A stretch of 64,000 bases of DNA from Bacteriovoracaceae bacterium (GTDB lineage Bacteria > Bdellovibrionota > Bacteriovoracia > Bacteriovoracales > Bacteriovoracaceae). Below, in pieces: positions 55,608 through 62,551 of this stretch (position 1 is its first letter; the number at the start of each line of letters is the position of its first letter). The stretch spans positions 1 through 64,000 of the forward strand of contig JARXAH010000016.1 in the NCBI GenBank assembly GCA_029865945.1. The letters are read 5' to 3'. Position numbers and translations under genes: made by a program. A model generated the notes under the pieces. It saw nothing but the letters and a program-made list of their open reading frames with translations, did not search any database and was not told the origin of the DNA.

Positions 55608-56768
55608 TTACTTTTTTCTAGTTTTCATTGTGGTTTCGTTGTCAAATAATGCGAGATAAGCACTAAATACATAAATTCTATTCCGATGCCCGCCAGTCAT
55701 TTCATGTAGAATACCCATTTCTAGAAATTCTTTAGTAAGTGAGATGGCAGATTTTAATGTGATATCTAAACTTTTTTCGACTTCGCTCGCTGTAATGTTA
55801 GGTTTCTTATAAAGAAGCTGAATAAAATCTTTTCCCTTCTCGGCCCTACGACCCATTTTAAGAATTTTTCGATCAATTTGCTGGGAAAGTTTGATAATTT
55901 CTTTAAAAGTGAGGATACCATTTTCAGTCGTTTCAATAACTGCATTCAGAAAAAATTTAATCCAGTGGGACATATCATTTTGCTCTCTTACTCTTGAAAG
56001 TGCCTGGTAGTAAGAAGTTTTGTGCTTTTCAAAAAAAGCTGAAAGATAGAGACACGGACTTCTTAATAAGCCGTTACTGACAAGATAAAAAGTGATTAGA
56101 AGTCTACCGATTCTTCCATTACCATCAAGAAATGGATGGATAGTTTCAAATTGGTAGTGTGCGATGGCCACACGAATCATGTGAGGAACATTGGTCTCAA
56201 AATTATGAAGAAAATTTTCGAGGTCACCCATTAGATCGGCAACATGGGTATGATGTGGTGGAATGTAGACAGCATCAGTCAATGAACTTCCTCCGATCCA
56301 GTTTTGACTGGATCTAAATTCTCCAGGTGCCTTGTGAGAACCGCGTACACCCTTTAAAAGAATTTCATGCATTTCCTTTAAGAGGCGATTTGAAAGTGGT
56401 AACTTTTCAAGTTTTTTGATTCCGTGATTCATCGCCTTGATATAATTTTGTACTTCTTGCCAGTCATTACGTTTTTCAGGTGATACATTCTCCTTCGACA
56501 AAAGCGCTTCATCCATTTCAGTCTTCGTTCCTTCTATCCTGCTAGAATAATGGGCCTCCTTCACGATGTGCATTTGAATAAAGAGGTCAATGTTTGGAAT
56601 GAGAAGAGAATAAGCATTTAGTTCTCCAATACGACGAATGGCCGTTTCAAGGAGAACGTTGACTTGCCCCTCTTCCCAAACCCAATCATGATTAATATGA
56701 ACTGGTCGAAAACTTTTATATTGGTACTGCTGATCAAATGTTCCAGATATGAAATCTTTTAAGTTCAC
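55608..56768 (-). CDS. Fic family protein (class II, inhibitory helix before Fic domain)
   Basis: 386 residues, GTG start with AAGGAG 5 nt upstream. The active-site loop HPFLDGNGRIGRLL marks an AMP-transferase. SSRIEGT near residue 80 is the inhibitory (S/T)xxxE(G/N) motif upstream of the Fic core, so the enzyme is self-inhibited. The C-terminal ~90 residues look like a winged helix (PNITASEVEKSLDITLKSAI). Targets unknown. The island context suggests an addiction or stress role. Confidence 0.9.
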   Translation of the reverse strand: MNLKDFISGTFDQQYQYKSFRPVHINHDWVWEEGQVNVLLETAIRRIGELNAYSLLIPNIDLFIQMHIVKEAHYSSRIEGTKTEMDEALLSKENVSPEKRNDWQEVQNYIKAMNHGIKKLEKLPLSNRLLKEMHEILLKGVRGSHKAPGEFRSSQNWIGGSSLTDAVYIPPHHTHVADLMGDLENFLHNFETNVPHMIRVAIAHYQFETIHPFLDGNGRIGRLLITFYLVSNGLLRSPCLYLSAFFEKHKTSYYQALSRVREQNDMSHWIKFFLNAVIETTENGILTFKEIIKLSQQIDRKILKMGRRAEKGKDFIQLLYKKPNITASEVEKSLDITLKSAISLTKEFLEMGILHEMTGGHRNRIYVFSAYLALFDNETTMKTRKK

Positions 56769-56894
56769 TAGTACTCCTTAGGCATTTTTTCTTATAAAAA
56801 AAATTCTAAATTTAAATTTCAAGTTTATCACGGAGTCAAGAACGGAGCAAAGTTGAAATAAGCGATTATCGATATTCATGGTCTTGCGGTATTT

Positions 56895-57011
56895 ATGTCT
56901 AAAGACGATATTACCGAGAGAGAAATAGGAAAATTAAGAATGAAGTTTTTTGGTCGCGTCGGAAAGGTGGCGCTGGGAATTGATCGAAGCAATGACAAGA
57001 AAAATCCCTAG
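56895..57011 (+). pseudogene. Remnant of a C-terminal tail like that of 52718-55543
   Basis: A 38-codon frame ends in GRVGKVALGIDRSNDKKNP, matching the GRVGKAAPGS...NNKKNP end of the large protein 1.4 kb upstream. No convincing start or upstream domain remains. It is in the same orientation, so a tandem duplicate has probably decayed or been cut away when the Fic gene arrived. The rest of the 56769-57143 gap holds only the 57144 promoter. Confidence 0.5.
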
Positions 57012-57108
57012 GAAACTTAGTTAGGATTTTGTTTATTTTATCACTAATTTCAGAAAAATAAATAATAAATATAACCTCTTTAATGGGTGTTGAAACCTTT
57101 TTAAGAGG

Positions 57109-57143
57109 TTGATGTGTATTCAATAATGTAATACAATTCCATT
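57109..57143 (+). promoter_or_regulatory. Leaderless-type promoter with palindrome (gene 57144)
   Basis: TTGATG (57109-57114), 17-nt spacer, TACAAT (57132-57137), TCCATT, ATG 57144. GTATT...AATAC arms (57116-57120, 57130-57134) overlap spacer and -10. A further 8-bp repeat AACCTCTT/AAGAGGTT (57073-57080, 57103-57110) touches the -35. Confidence 0.6.
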
Positions 57144-57497
57144 ATGCTAAACAAAATATTAGGCAGTGAAATTGCTATGAAGGCCATGTTTCATCTCATT
57201 CATTATCACGAGATATATCCTTCTGCTGTGGCAAAAGATTACAAACTCACCTTAAGTGCTGTTCAAAAACAATTTGCCCGCTTCGAAGAGGCCGGGATCC
57301 TTGTTTCTAAACTTGTTGGAAAAACGCGAGTTTATATGTTTAATAAAAAGTCAAAAATATCAAATGCCTTTTTTGAGTTTGTAAAACTTTACTACGATGG
57401 TTTAAGTATTTCTGATAAAGAAAAAATATTCTCCGAAAGGAGACGCCCTCGTAGACTAGGAAAGACCGTTGTTAAGAAGATAGTGCTTGGAAATTAA
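57144..57497 (+). CDS. Winged-helix DNA-binding protein
   Basis: 117 residues. The N-terminal ~70 residues form a winged helix (YPSAVAKDYKLTLSAVQKQFARFEEAGILVSKLVGKTR). The C-terminus is basic (RRRPRRLGKTVVKK). It precedes a broken nucleotidyltransferase and the HEPN/MNT pair, and is the likely regulator of that group. Own promoter appears leaderless. Confidence 0.75.
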   Translation: MLNKILGSEIAMKAMFHLIHYHEIYPSAVAKDYKLTLSAVQKQFARFEEAGILVSKLVGKTRVYMFNKKSKISNAFFEFVKLYYDGLSISDKEKIFSERRRPRRLGKTVVKKIVLGN

Positions 57498-57513
57498 TTT
57501 AACAACTTGCTAA

Positions 57514-57768
57514 GAAAAAGAACTATGGCATGATGTCGCGGTTCACTTAAAGAAAAAAGGAATCGACACCGTTTTAGTCGGAGGAGCAGTTGTTTCAATA
57601 TATACCGATGGTGCCTACCAATCAGGTGATCTTGATTTTGTGAAACTAGACTTATTCACAAGTAAGCTCGAAGACGCTATGAAAGAGATAAACTTTAAAA
57701 AACTTGGCCGTACTTACAAACTTGAAACGTTAACTTGGTGTATGATAGGAAAAATATATGTCGAATAA
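57514..57768 (+). pseudogene. Nucleotidyltransferase-like fragment without start codon
   Basis: An open frame of ~84 codons reads WHDVAVHLKKKGIDTVLVGG, AVVSIYTDGAYQSGDLDFVK. The VGGAVVSIY...DLDF pattern is that of nucleotidyltransferase-fold proteins (DUF6036/AbiEii-like). It opens right after TAA at 57511-57513, and no ATG/GTG with a ribosome site precedes the domain. One extra A in the A5 run at 57514-57519 would shift the upstream frame. Its stop overlaps the HEPN start. Confidence 0.6.
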
Positions 57769-58159
57769 ATCACGTGCGTTTGATTGGTTCCTTCAGGCCC
57801 AAGATGATTGGAAATTCGCCAATTTTGGAATGCAAAATTCTCATTTTTCTCAAGTTTGTTTTATTGCACAGCAAGCTGCAGAAAAAGCAATTAAGGCCCT
57901 TGCTTATGATAGAAATTTAGAAGTGAAAGGTCATTCCATTACCATTATTGCAGGCATATTAAAAGTTAATGGTGAAATTGAAGCTGCAGGAAGACTATTA
58001 GATCAGTATTATATTTCAGCAAGGTATCCTGATTCGCTTCCAGCTGGTGCTCCTTTTCAATTTATTTCTAAAGATCAGGCCCAAGAGGCCCTCGCTAAGT
58101 CATGGATTGTTTTAGAATTTGTTCAAAAATATTTAAATAATAAATCTCATGAAGACTGA
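57758..58159 (+). CDS. HEPN domain protein (toxin of HEPN/MNT pair)
   Basis: 133 residues. Helical HEPN domain: ARAFDWFLQAQ-like start, FIAQQAAEKAIKALAYDRN, the R...H pattern in DRNLEVKGHS, and DQYYISARYPDSLP. HEPN proteins of this type are RNases held inactive by MNT partners. AGGA precedes the ATG. It overlaps the MNT gene by 11 bases. Confidence 0.88.
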   Translation: MSNKSRAFDWFLQAQDDWKFANFGMQNSHFSQVCFIAQQAAEKAIKALAYDRNLEVKGHSITIIAGILKVNGEIEAAGRLLDQYYISARYPDSLPAGAPFQFISKDQAQEALAKSWIVLEFVQKYLNNKSHED

Positions 58160-58511
58160 AGTAAAAGCAAAAGAAGTCCCTATTTTTTTCAAGCAAGATC
58201 TCGCTTCAATGATGAAACAGTTACATTCCTTGCTTATGGATAAAAAAATTCAAGAATCCTATCTCTTTGGAAGTGTGGCCTTGGGGACGCAAAATAGTGA
58301 TAGTGACTTAGATATGATTATTGTGATGGATACTACTTTGCCGTTTTTTAATCGTCATCAACTTTTTCCTGAACTCTATCGGCTTGGTGTTCCGATTGAT
58401 CTTCTCATCTATACGCCAGATGAATTTAAAAAACTAAAGTTTGAAGGTCAAAATTCAAAAGTAGGATTTTGGAGTTCCGTGGTAAAGCAAATGGTAAAAA
58501 TCTATCCGTAA
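58149..58511 (+). CDS. MNT-type minimal nucleotidyltransferase (antitoxin)
   Basis: 120 residues. GSVALGTQNSDSDLD is the GSx10DxD active site of minimal nucleotidyltransferases. In the characterised pairs, MNT inactivates HEPN by attaching AMP residues. Order HEPN then MNT with overlap, as in known modules. Confidence 0.9.
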   Translation: MKTEVKAKEVPIFFKQDLASMMKQLHSLLMDKKIQESYLFGSVALGTQNSDSDLDMIIVMDTTLPFFNRHQLFPELYRLGVPIDLLIYTPDEFKKLKFEGQNSKVGFWSSVVKQMVKIYP

Positions 58512-58570
58512 ATTTTATGCGGGTTTTTCCTCTATTTTATGAATCCGTGAAAGGGCAAAAATGGCCGTCT

Positions 58571-58607
58571 TTGACAATTTGCGGTTGACAGTAGTAATCT
58601 GCCAAAT
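58571..58607 (+). promoter_or_regulatory. Leaderless-type promoter (gene 58608)
   Basis: TTGACA (58571-58576), 18-nt spacer, TAATCT (58595-58600), GCCAAAT, ATG 58608. A second TTGACA at 58585-58590 lies in the spacer. No ribosome site fits. Confidence 0.5.
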
Positions 58608-59804
58608 ATGTGGATTAAAAGAGATATTTCTCATATTTTACAAAAAAATCAAGATTTTATTCAAATCTTAATTGGGCCAAGACAATGCGGAAAATCGAGT
58701 CTTCTTCACAACTTAAGTAAAGATTTCGGCCAAAATGGTGAGGAATTCGTTGAACTAAGTATGGACGACTTAAATCTCAGAAAACTGGCCTTAGAAGATC
58801 CCCAAGGCCTTCTCGATCAATATGACGGAAAAAAACTTATCATCGATGAAGCGCAACTCGCACCAGAAATTTTCTATGCTTTGAAAAGAAAAATTGATCT
58901 CCTCAAACGGGCCCATCACAGACGAGAAATTATGTTTCGCCTCACAGGATCAAATCAAATATTGATGGATAGGTCAGTGAAAGAAAGTTTGGCGGGACGG
59001 GCCAGCTATTTTGATCTCAATACCCTTTCGGTCGCAGAAATTCTGGCCGCAGGTGGAAACACATCGATGGCAGAAATTTTATTTAAAGGTGGATGGCCAG
59101 AATTGTACACTGACCCCACGATCTCCACTAAAAAATACTTAGATGACTACATCAGAACTTATGTGGAAAAAGATATTGTTCTTGCGGCCGGGATTCAAAA
59201 ACAAAATGAGTTTATTCGCTTTGCTCAGCTGCTTGCAGGAAGAACAGGTCACCAATTAAATTTTTCAGAATTGAGTAAAGAGGTAGGTGTCAGTAATGAA
59301 ACGATTCATGATTGGACATCGATCTTAGAGCGAATGAAAATGATCGCCCTAGTGCCTCCCTATTTTTCTAACCAATCTAAGCGACTAGTTAAGGCACCGC
59401 GAGTCTATTTTCTTGATACCGGTTTGGCGTGCCGCCTGCAAGGGCATAGTGAGATTGCCCCACTCTTGAGCTCTCCCCAGTTGGGCCACTTATTTGAAAC
59501 TCTGGTTTTTGGTGAGATCTATAAAACGGCAAAAAATTTCGATCGCGATTGGAAAATTTTCCACTGGAGAACGCGTGACGGTGAAGAAGTGGATTTTCTC
59601 ATCCAAATGGAAAATCAAAAATTTCTTTTTCTCGAGGCAAAAGTTTCGTTTCAAATGTTAGACGGCAACAAAAAATTGGTGGAAGCAAAAAAAGTGTTTA
59701 AAGATGGTCTACCTCCTCGTTTTTTATGCCACATGAGTGGAGATCAAATACTAGGTCACGCAGTGCCGATAAAATATCTCAGAGATTTTTTACTTAACCA
59801 ATAG
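58608..59804 (+). CDS. AAA ATPase with DUF4143 domain (pair A/B)
   Basis: 398 residues. Walker A GPRQCGKSSLL, Walker B LIIDEAQLAPEIF, sensor LTGSNQILMDRSVKESLAGR. Winged-helix-like EVGVSNETIHDWTSILERMK, then GEEVDFLIQ...FLFLEAKVS (D...ExK). Shares long identical stretches with 42483-43673 such as GSNQILMDR and RVYFLDTGLACRLQG. Followed by a 9-bp tandem repeat. Confidence 0.88.
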   Translation: MWIKRDISHILQKNQDFIQILIGPRQCGKSSLLHNLSKDFGQNGEEFVELSMDDLNLRKLALEDPQGLLDQYDGKKLIIDEAQLAPEIFYALKRKIDLLKRAHHRREIMFRLTGSNQILMDRSVKESLAGRASYFDLNTLSVAEILAAGGNTSMAEILFKGGWPELYTDPTISTKKYLDDYIRTYVEKDIVLAAGIQKQNEFIRFAQLLAGRTGHQLNFSELSKEVGVSNETIHDWTSILERMKMIALVPPYFSNQSKRLVKAPRVYFLDTGLACRLQGHSEIAPLLSSPQLGHLFETLVFGEIYKTAKNFDRDWKIFHWRTRDGEEVDFLIQMENQKFLFLEAKVSFQMLDGNKKLVEAKKVFKDGLPPRFLCHMSGDQILGHAVPIKYLRDFLLNQ

Positions 59805-59805
59805 T

Positions 59806-59856
59806 ATTACTTGCATTACTCGCATTACTCGCATTACTCGCATTACTAGTATTAGT
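59806..59856. repeat. 9-bp tandem repeat, about 5.6 units
   Basis: ATTACTTGC, three perfect ATTACTCGC units, ATTACTAGT, ATTAGT, starting 2 bases after the stop of the 58608 gene. It lies just before the operator array of the next ATPase gene. Confidence 0.85.
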
Positions 59857-59880
59857 GAAATAATGGTTAAAAAAATGGAT

Positions 59881-59958
59881 CGTAAATTTTACTAAGTAGT
59901 AAATTTTACGATCGTAAAATTTGACAACTAGTAAAATTTACGCGATACTGATCTCAAT
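59881..59958 (+). promoter_or_regulatory. Operator array and leaderless-type promoter (gene 59959)
   Basis: TTGACA (59921-59926), 17-nt spacer, GATACT (59944-59949), 9 nt, ATG 59959. Four related sites: GTAAATTTTAC at 59882 and 59899, and the opposite orientation GTAAAATTTGAC at 59914 and GTAAAATTTAC at 59931. A perfect 22-bp palindrome spans 59901-59922, and 14-bp arms at 59881-59894 and 59929-59942 are exact reverse complements. The last site fills the spacer. Confidence 0.8.
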
Positions 59959-61179
59959 ATGAAGCTTAATCACAAGCAATATCTATGGTCTCTCAAAAAT
60001 CCACTTTTTCCTGAGCATATGTCTTTTATCGCTGGGCCAAGACAGTCTGGAAAAACTACCATGGCACTGCAATTCCTAAAAGAAGCAGGTCTTGATAAGA
60101 CCGATTATTATTTTAATTGGGACAGGATAGATGTTCGTCGCAAATTTAAAGACAACATTGATTGGCTTTCCACTCTGAAAAAGGAAAAAAAAGGTGGCAA
60201 GCGACCTATTCTCATCTTCGATGAAATTCATAAAGTAAGACAGTGGAAAAGATTACTAAAAGGAATTTATGACGAATACCGCAAAGATTTTCAATTCATC
60301 ATCACTGGAAGTGGGAGGTTGGATTATTTTCAGCGAGGAGGAGATTCACTTGCAGGTCGATTTGATCTCTATCAACTGATGCCTTTTAGTCCAGCAGAAT
60401 GCACGAATGAAAAATCCTCTTTCGTCCATCTTACGATTGAAAAAATTTTGGCCGCAAACCCACTACATGATGATTTGATTACTCACTGGGAAATGACAGG
60501 TGGTTTTCCGGAACCATTTTTATCTGGAAGTGAACAAAAATCTAGATATTGGTGGAAGCAGTATTTAATTCGGGTGACGGAAGAAGATTTGCGTGATCTT
60601 ACGAGATTGGAATCAGTGGATTTAATGAGAGACATACTGGCCATCCTTCCTGCAAAAATATCTTCGCCACTATCCATTGAGTCGGTTCGGCGCGATGTTG
60701 AAACTTCTTTTGCTACTGCAAAACGATATTTGGCCACTTTAAATCAGCTCTACATCCTTTTTGAGGTTTCTCCTTACTCAAAAAAAATTCATCGTGCTAT
60801 TGCTAAAGAAAAAAAATGTTATTTCTACCATCATCCAGCAGTCATTGATGATGGTGCCCGCTTTGAAAATATGGTGGCACTCATTTTAAAGAAATGGGTT
60901 CTTGAAAGAAATGAAAAGGCCGAAGGCGAATTTGTACTAAATTATTTACGAGATCAAGACAGAAGAGAAGTAGATTTTATTTTATTAAAGGAAGGTGTCC
61001 CTTACTTCCTCATTGAATGCAAGCGAAGTGATACGTCACTCTCACCTAGTTTAGTTTTTTATTCCCATAAATTAAATATTCCTGGAATTCAGGTGGTCCG
61101 TTCTAAAGGATACAACCTAAAAAAAAGTGATCTATTGGCCGTTGTCTCCATTCATTACTTGGCGAGTGTTTTAGGGTAA
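59959..61179 (+). CDS. AAA ATPase with DUF4143 domain (pair C/D)
   Basis: 406 residues. Walker A GPRQSGKTTMA, Walker B ILIFDEIHKVRQWKRLLKG, sensor ITGSGRLDYF, and GGDSLAGRF. PD-(D/E)XK-like RREVDFILL...FLIECKRS. The SIESVRRDVETSFATAKRYL segment corresponds to the winged helix. Closest relative 61286-62425. Preceded by a rich operator array, so likely self-regulated. Confidence 0.88.
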   Translation: MKLNHKQYLWSLKNPLFPEHMSFIAGPRQSGKTTMALQFLKEAGLDKTDYYFNWDRIDVRRKFKDNIDWLSTLKKEKKGGKRPILIFDEIHKVRQWKRLLKGIYDEYRKDFQFIITGSGRLDYFQRGGDSLAGRFDLYQLMPFSPAECTNEKSSFVHLTIEKILAANPLHDDLITHWEMTGGFPEPFLSGSEQKSRYWWKQYLIRVTEEDLRDLTRLESVDLMRDILAILPAKISSPLSIESVRRDVETSFATAKRYLATLNQLYILFEVSPYSKKIHRAIAKEKKCYFYHHPAVIDDGARFENMVALILKKWVLERNEKAEGEFVLNYLRDQDRREVDFILLKEGVPYFLIECKRSDTSLSPSLVFYSHKLNIPGIQVVRSKGYNLKKSDLLAVVSIHYLASVLG

Positions 61180-61224
61180 TGATTTTAAGATATTTTGAGT
61201 AAAATGAGTAAATGGCAGTGCACT

Positions 61225-61285
61225 GTAAATTACTCATGAGTAAATTACACTTGACTGTAATTTACTAACAGTCGTAAAATAAGGA
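61225..61285 (+). promoter_or_regulatory. Operator array and leaderless-type promoter (gene 61286)
   Basis: TTGACT (61251-61256), 18-nt spacer, TAAAAT (61275-61280), AAGGA, ATG 61286. GTAAATTAC at 61225 and 61240 and its reverse complement GTAATTTAC at 61257 (in the spacer). A 14-bp perfect palindrome TTACTCATGAGTAA (61230-61243) joins the first two. AAGGA could serve as a short ribosome site only if transcription starts further upstream. Confidence 0.65.
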
Positions 61286-62425
61286 ATGACAAAAAACATA
61301 GGTCGATATTTAGTTCCGGTCATGAATGAATTTTTAGAAAATCGAATGGTATTTGTCGGCGGGCCAAGGCAAGTAGGGAAGACGACCATGTGCCTTAGTT
61401 TTCTTCGCAAACCCACAATAAATAGTGAGGCCTACTTAAATTGGGACGATTTGCCATCGAGAGATCAGTTAAAAAATGCGATACTGCCCGTCAGTGAAAA
61501 GATTATTTGCATAGATGAAATTCATAAGTATAAATTGTGGCGCTCGCTCATTAAGGGTATGTACGATAAGAAAAAAAATATTTATAAATTTATTGTCACT
61601 GGATCGGCGCGGCTTGATCATTATCGTAAAGAGGGAGATTCATTACTGGGCAGATACCGTTATTTGCGCCTCCATCCTTTGTCGCTTGGCGAGCTTAAAA
61701 AATATGATTCCACTACCATCCAGCTTCTACTCAAATTTGGGGGATTTCCGGAACCCTTTTTTAATGGAACAGAGAAAAATTGGAAACTTTGGCAGAGAGA
61801 AAGAAGTTATCGAATCATCTACGATGACATCAGAGATTTAGAGCGAGTCAAAGAAATTTCTTCACTTGAGTTATTAGCAGATGCGTTGCCGCAAAGAGTG
61901 GGGTCACCACTTTCCATAAATAATTTAAGTCAGGATCTTGAAGCTCATCATGCTACCATGAAAAATTGGTTACAAATTCTTGATAATGTTTATTTCTCCT
62001 TTCGGATCCCCCCTTTTGGTGCGCCTAAGCTACGGGCCGTCAAAAAAGAACAAAAACTTTATCTCTGGGATTGGAGTTCCATCGAAGATATTGGTATCAA
62101 ATTTGAAAACATGGTGGCCTCTCAGTTATTAAAATATTGTCACTTCTTGGAAGATTCTGAGGGAGAGAAAATGGAATTGCGGTTTTTGCGAGATCACGAC
62201 AAGAGGGAAATTGATTTTGTTGTTCTCAAAAATAAGATTCCCATTTTTGCTGTGGAATGCAAAACAGGCGAGCGATCTTTATCGCCACATATAAAATATT
62301 TTCAAACAAGAACAAGCATTAAGCACTTCTATCAAGTTCATCTTGGTACAAAACATCAGAAAATTGATGACCAAACAACCATCATCCCATTCGGACAATT
62401 CTGCAAAGAGTTAAATCTGCCCTAG
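61286..62425 (+). CDS. AAA ATPase with DUF4143 domain (pair C/D)
   Basis: 379 residues. Walker A GGPRQVGKTTMC, Walker B IICIDEIHKYKLWRSLIKG, sensor VTGSARLDHYRKEGDSLLGR, PD-(D/E)XK-like KREIDFVVL...FAVECKTG. The NNLSQDLEAHHATMKNWLQI block is the winged-helix region. Paralogue of the preceding gene. The dispersed structured repeat begins 6 bases after its stop. Confidence 0.88.
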   Translation: MTKNIGRYLVPVMNEFLENRMVFVGGPRQVGKTTMCLSFLRKPTINSEAYLNWDDLPSRDQLKNAILPVSEKIICIDEIHKYKLWRSLIKGMYDKKKNIYKFIVTGSARLDHYRKEGDSLLGRYRYLRLHPLSLGELKKYDSTTIQLLLKFGGFPEPFFNGTEKNWKLWQRERSYRIIYDDIRDLERVKEISSLELLADALPQRVGSPLSINNLSQDLEAHHATMKNWLQILDNVYFSFRIPPFGAPKLRAVKKEQKLYLWDWSSIEDIGIKFENMVASQLLKYCHFLEDSEGEKMELRFLRDHDKREIDFVVLKNKIPIFAVECKTGERSLSPHIKYFQTRTSIKHFYQVHLGTKHQKIDDQTTIIPFGQFCKELNLP

Positions 62426-62430
62426 GTGTC

Positions 62431-62546
62431 AGTACTTTTATAGTCATGGGAATTTGGTTTTCAGGGTAGTGGATGATGTTCCAAACTAAAAGTTTAGAAC
62501 GCGTATGGATATACGACGACGTCGAATGCGCATGGCTATGCGATCG
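62431..62546. repeat. Structured dispersed repeat, copy 2
   Basis: Bases 62431-62476 match the reverse complement of the 1090-1130 part of copy 1 (26 exact bases at 62451-62476). A private hairpin follows, TTCCAAACT/AGTTTAGAA (62479-62499). The shared core CGTATggatATACG and ACGACG come next, and CGCATggctATGCG is a second small hairpin. The opposite outer arm of copy 1 is not present here. It lies between convergent genes. Confidence 0.8.
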
Positions 62547-62551
62547 TTTCT

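Noticed and set aside
58571-58607. A palindromic operator in the 58608 promoter
   Set aside because: Only partial ATTTG/CAAAT pairing with many mismatches; the direct TTGACA repeat may be chance, so no operator is claimed there.
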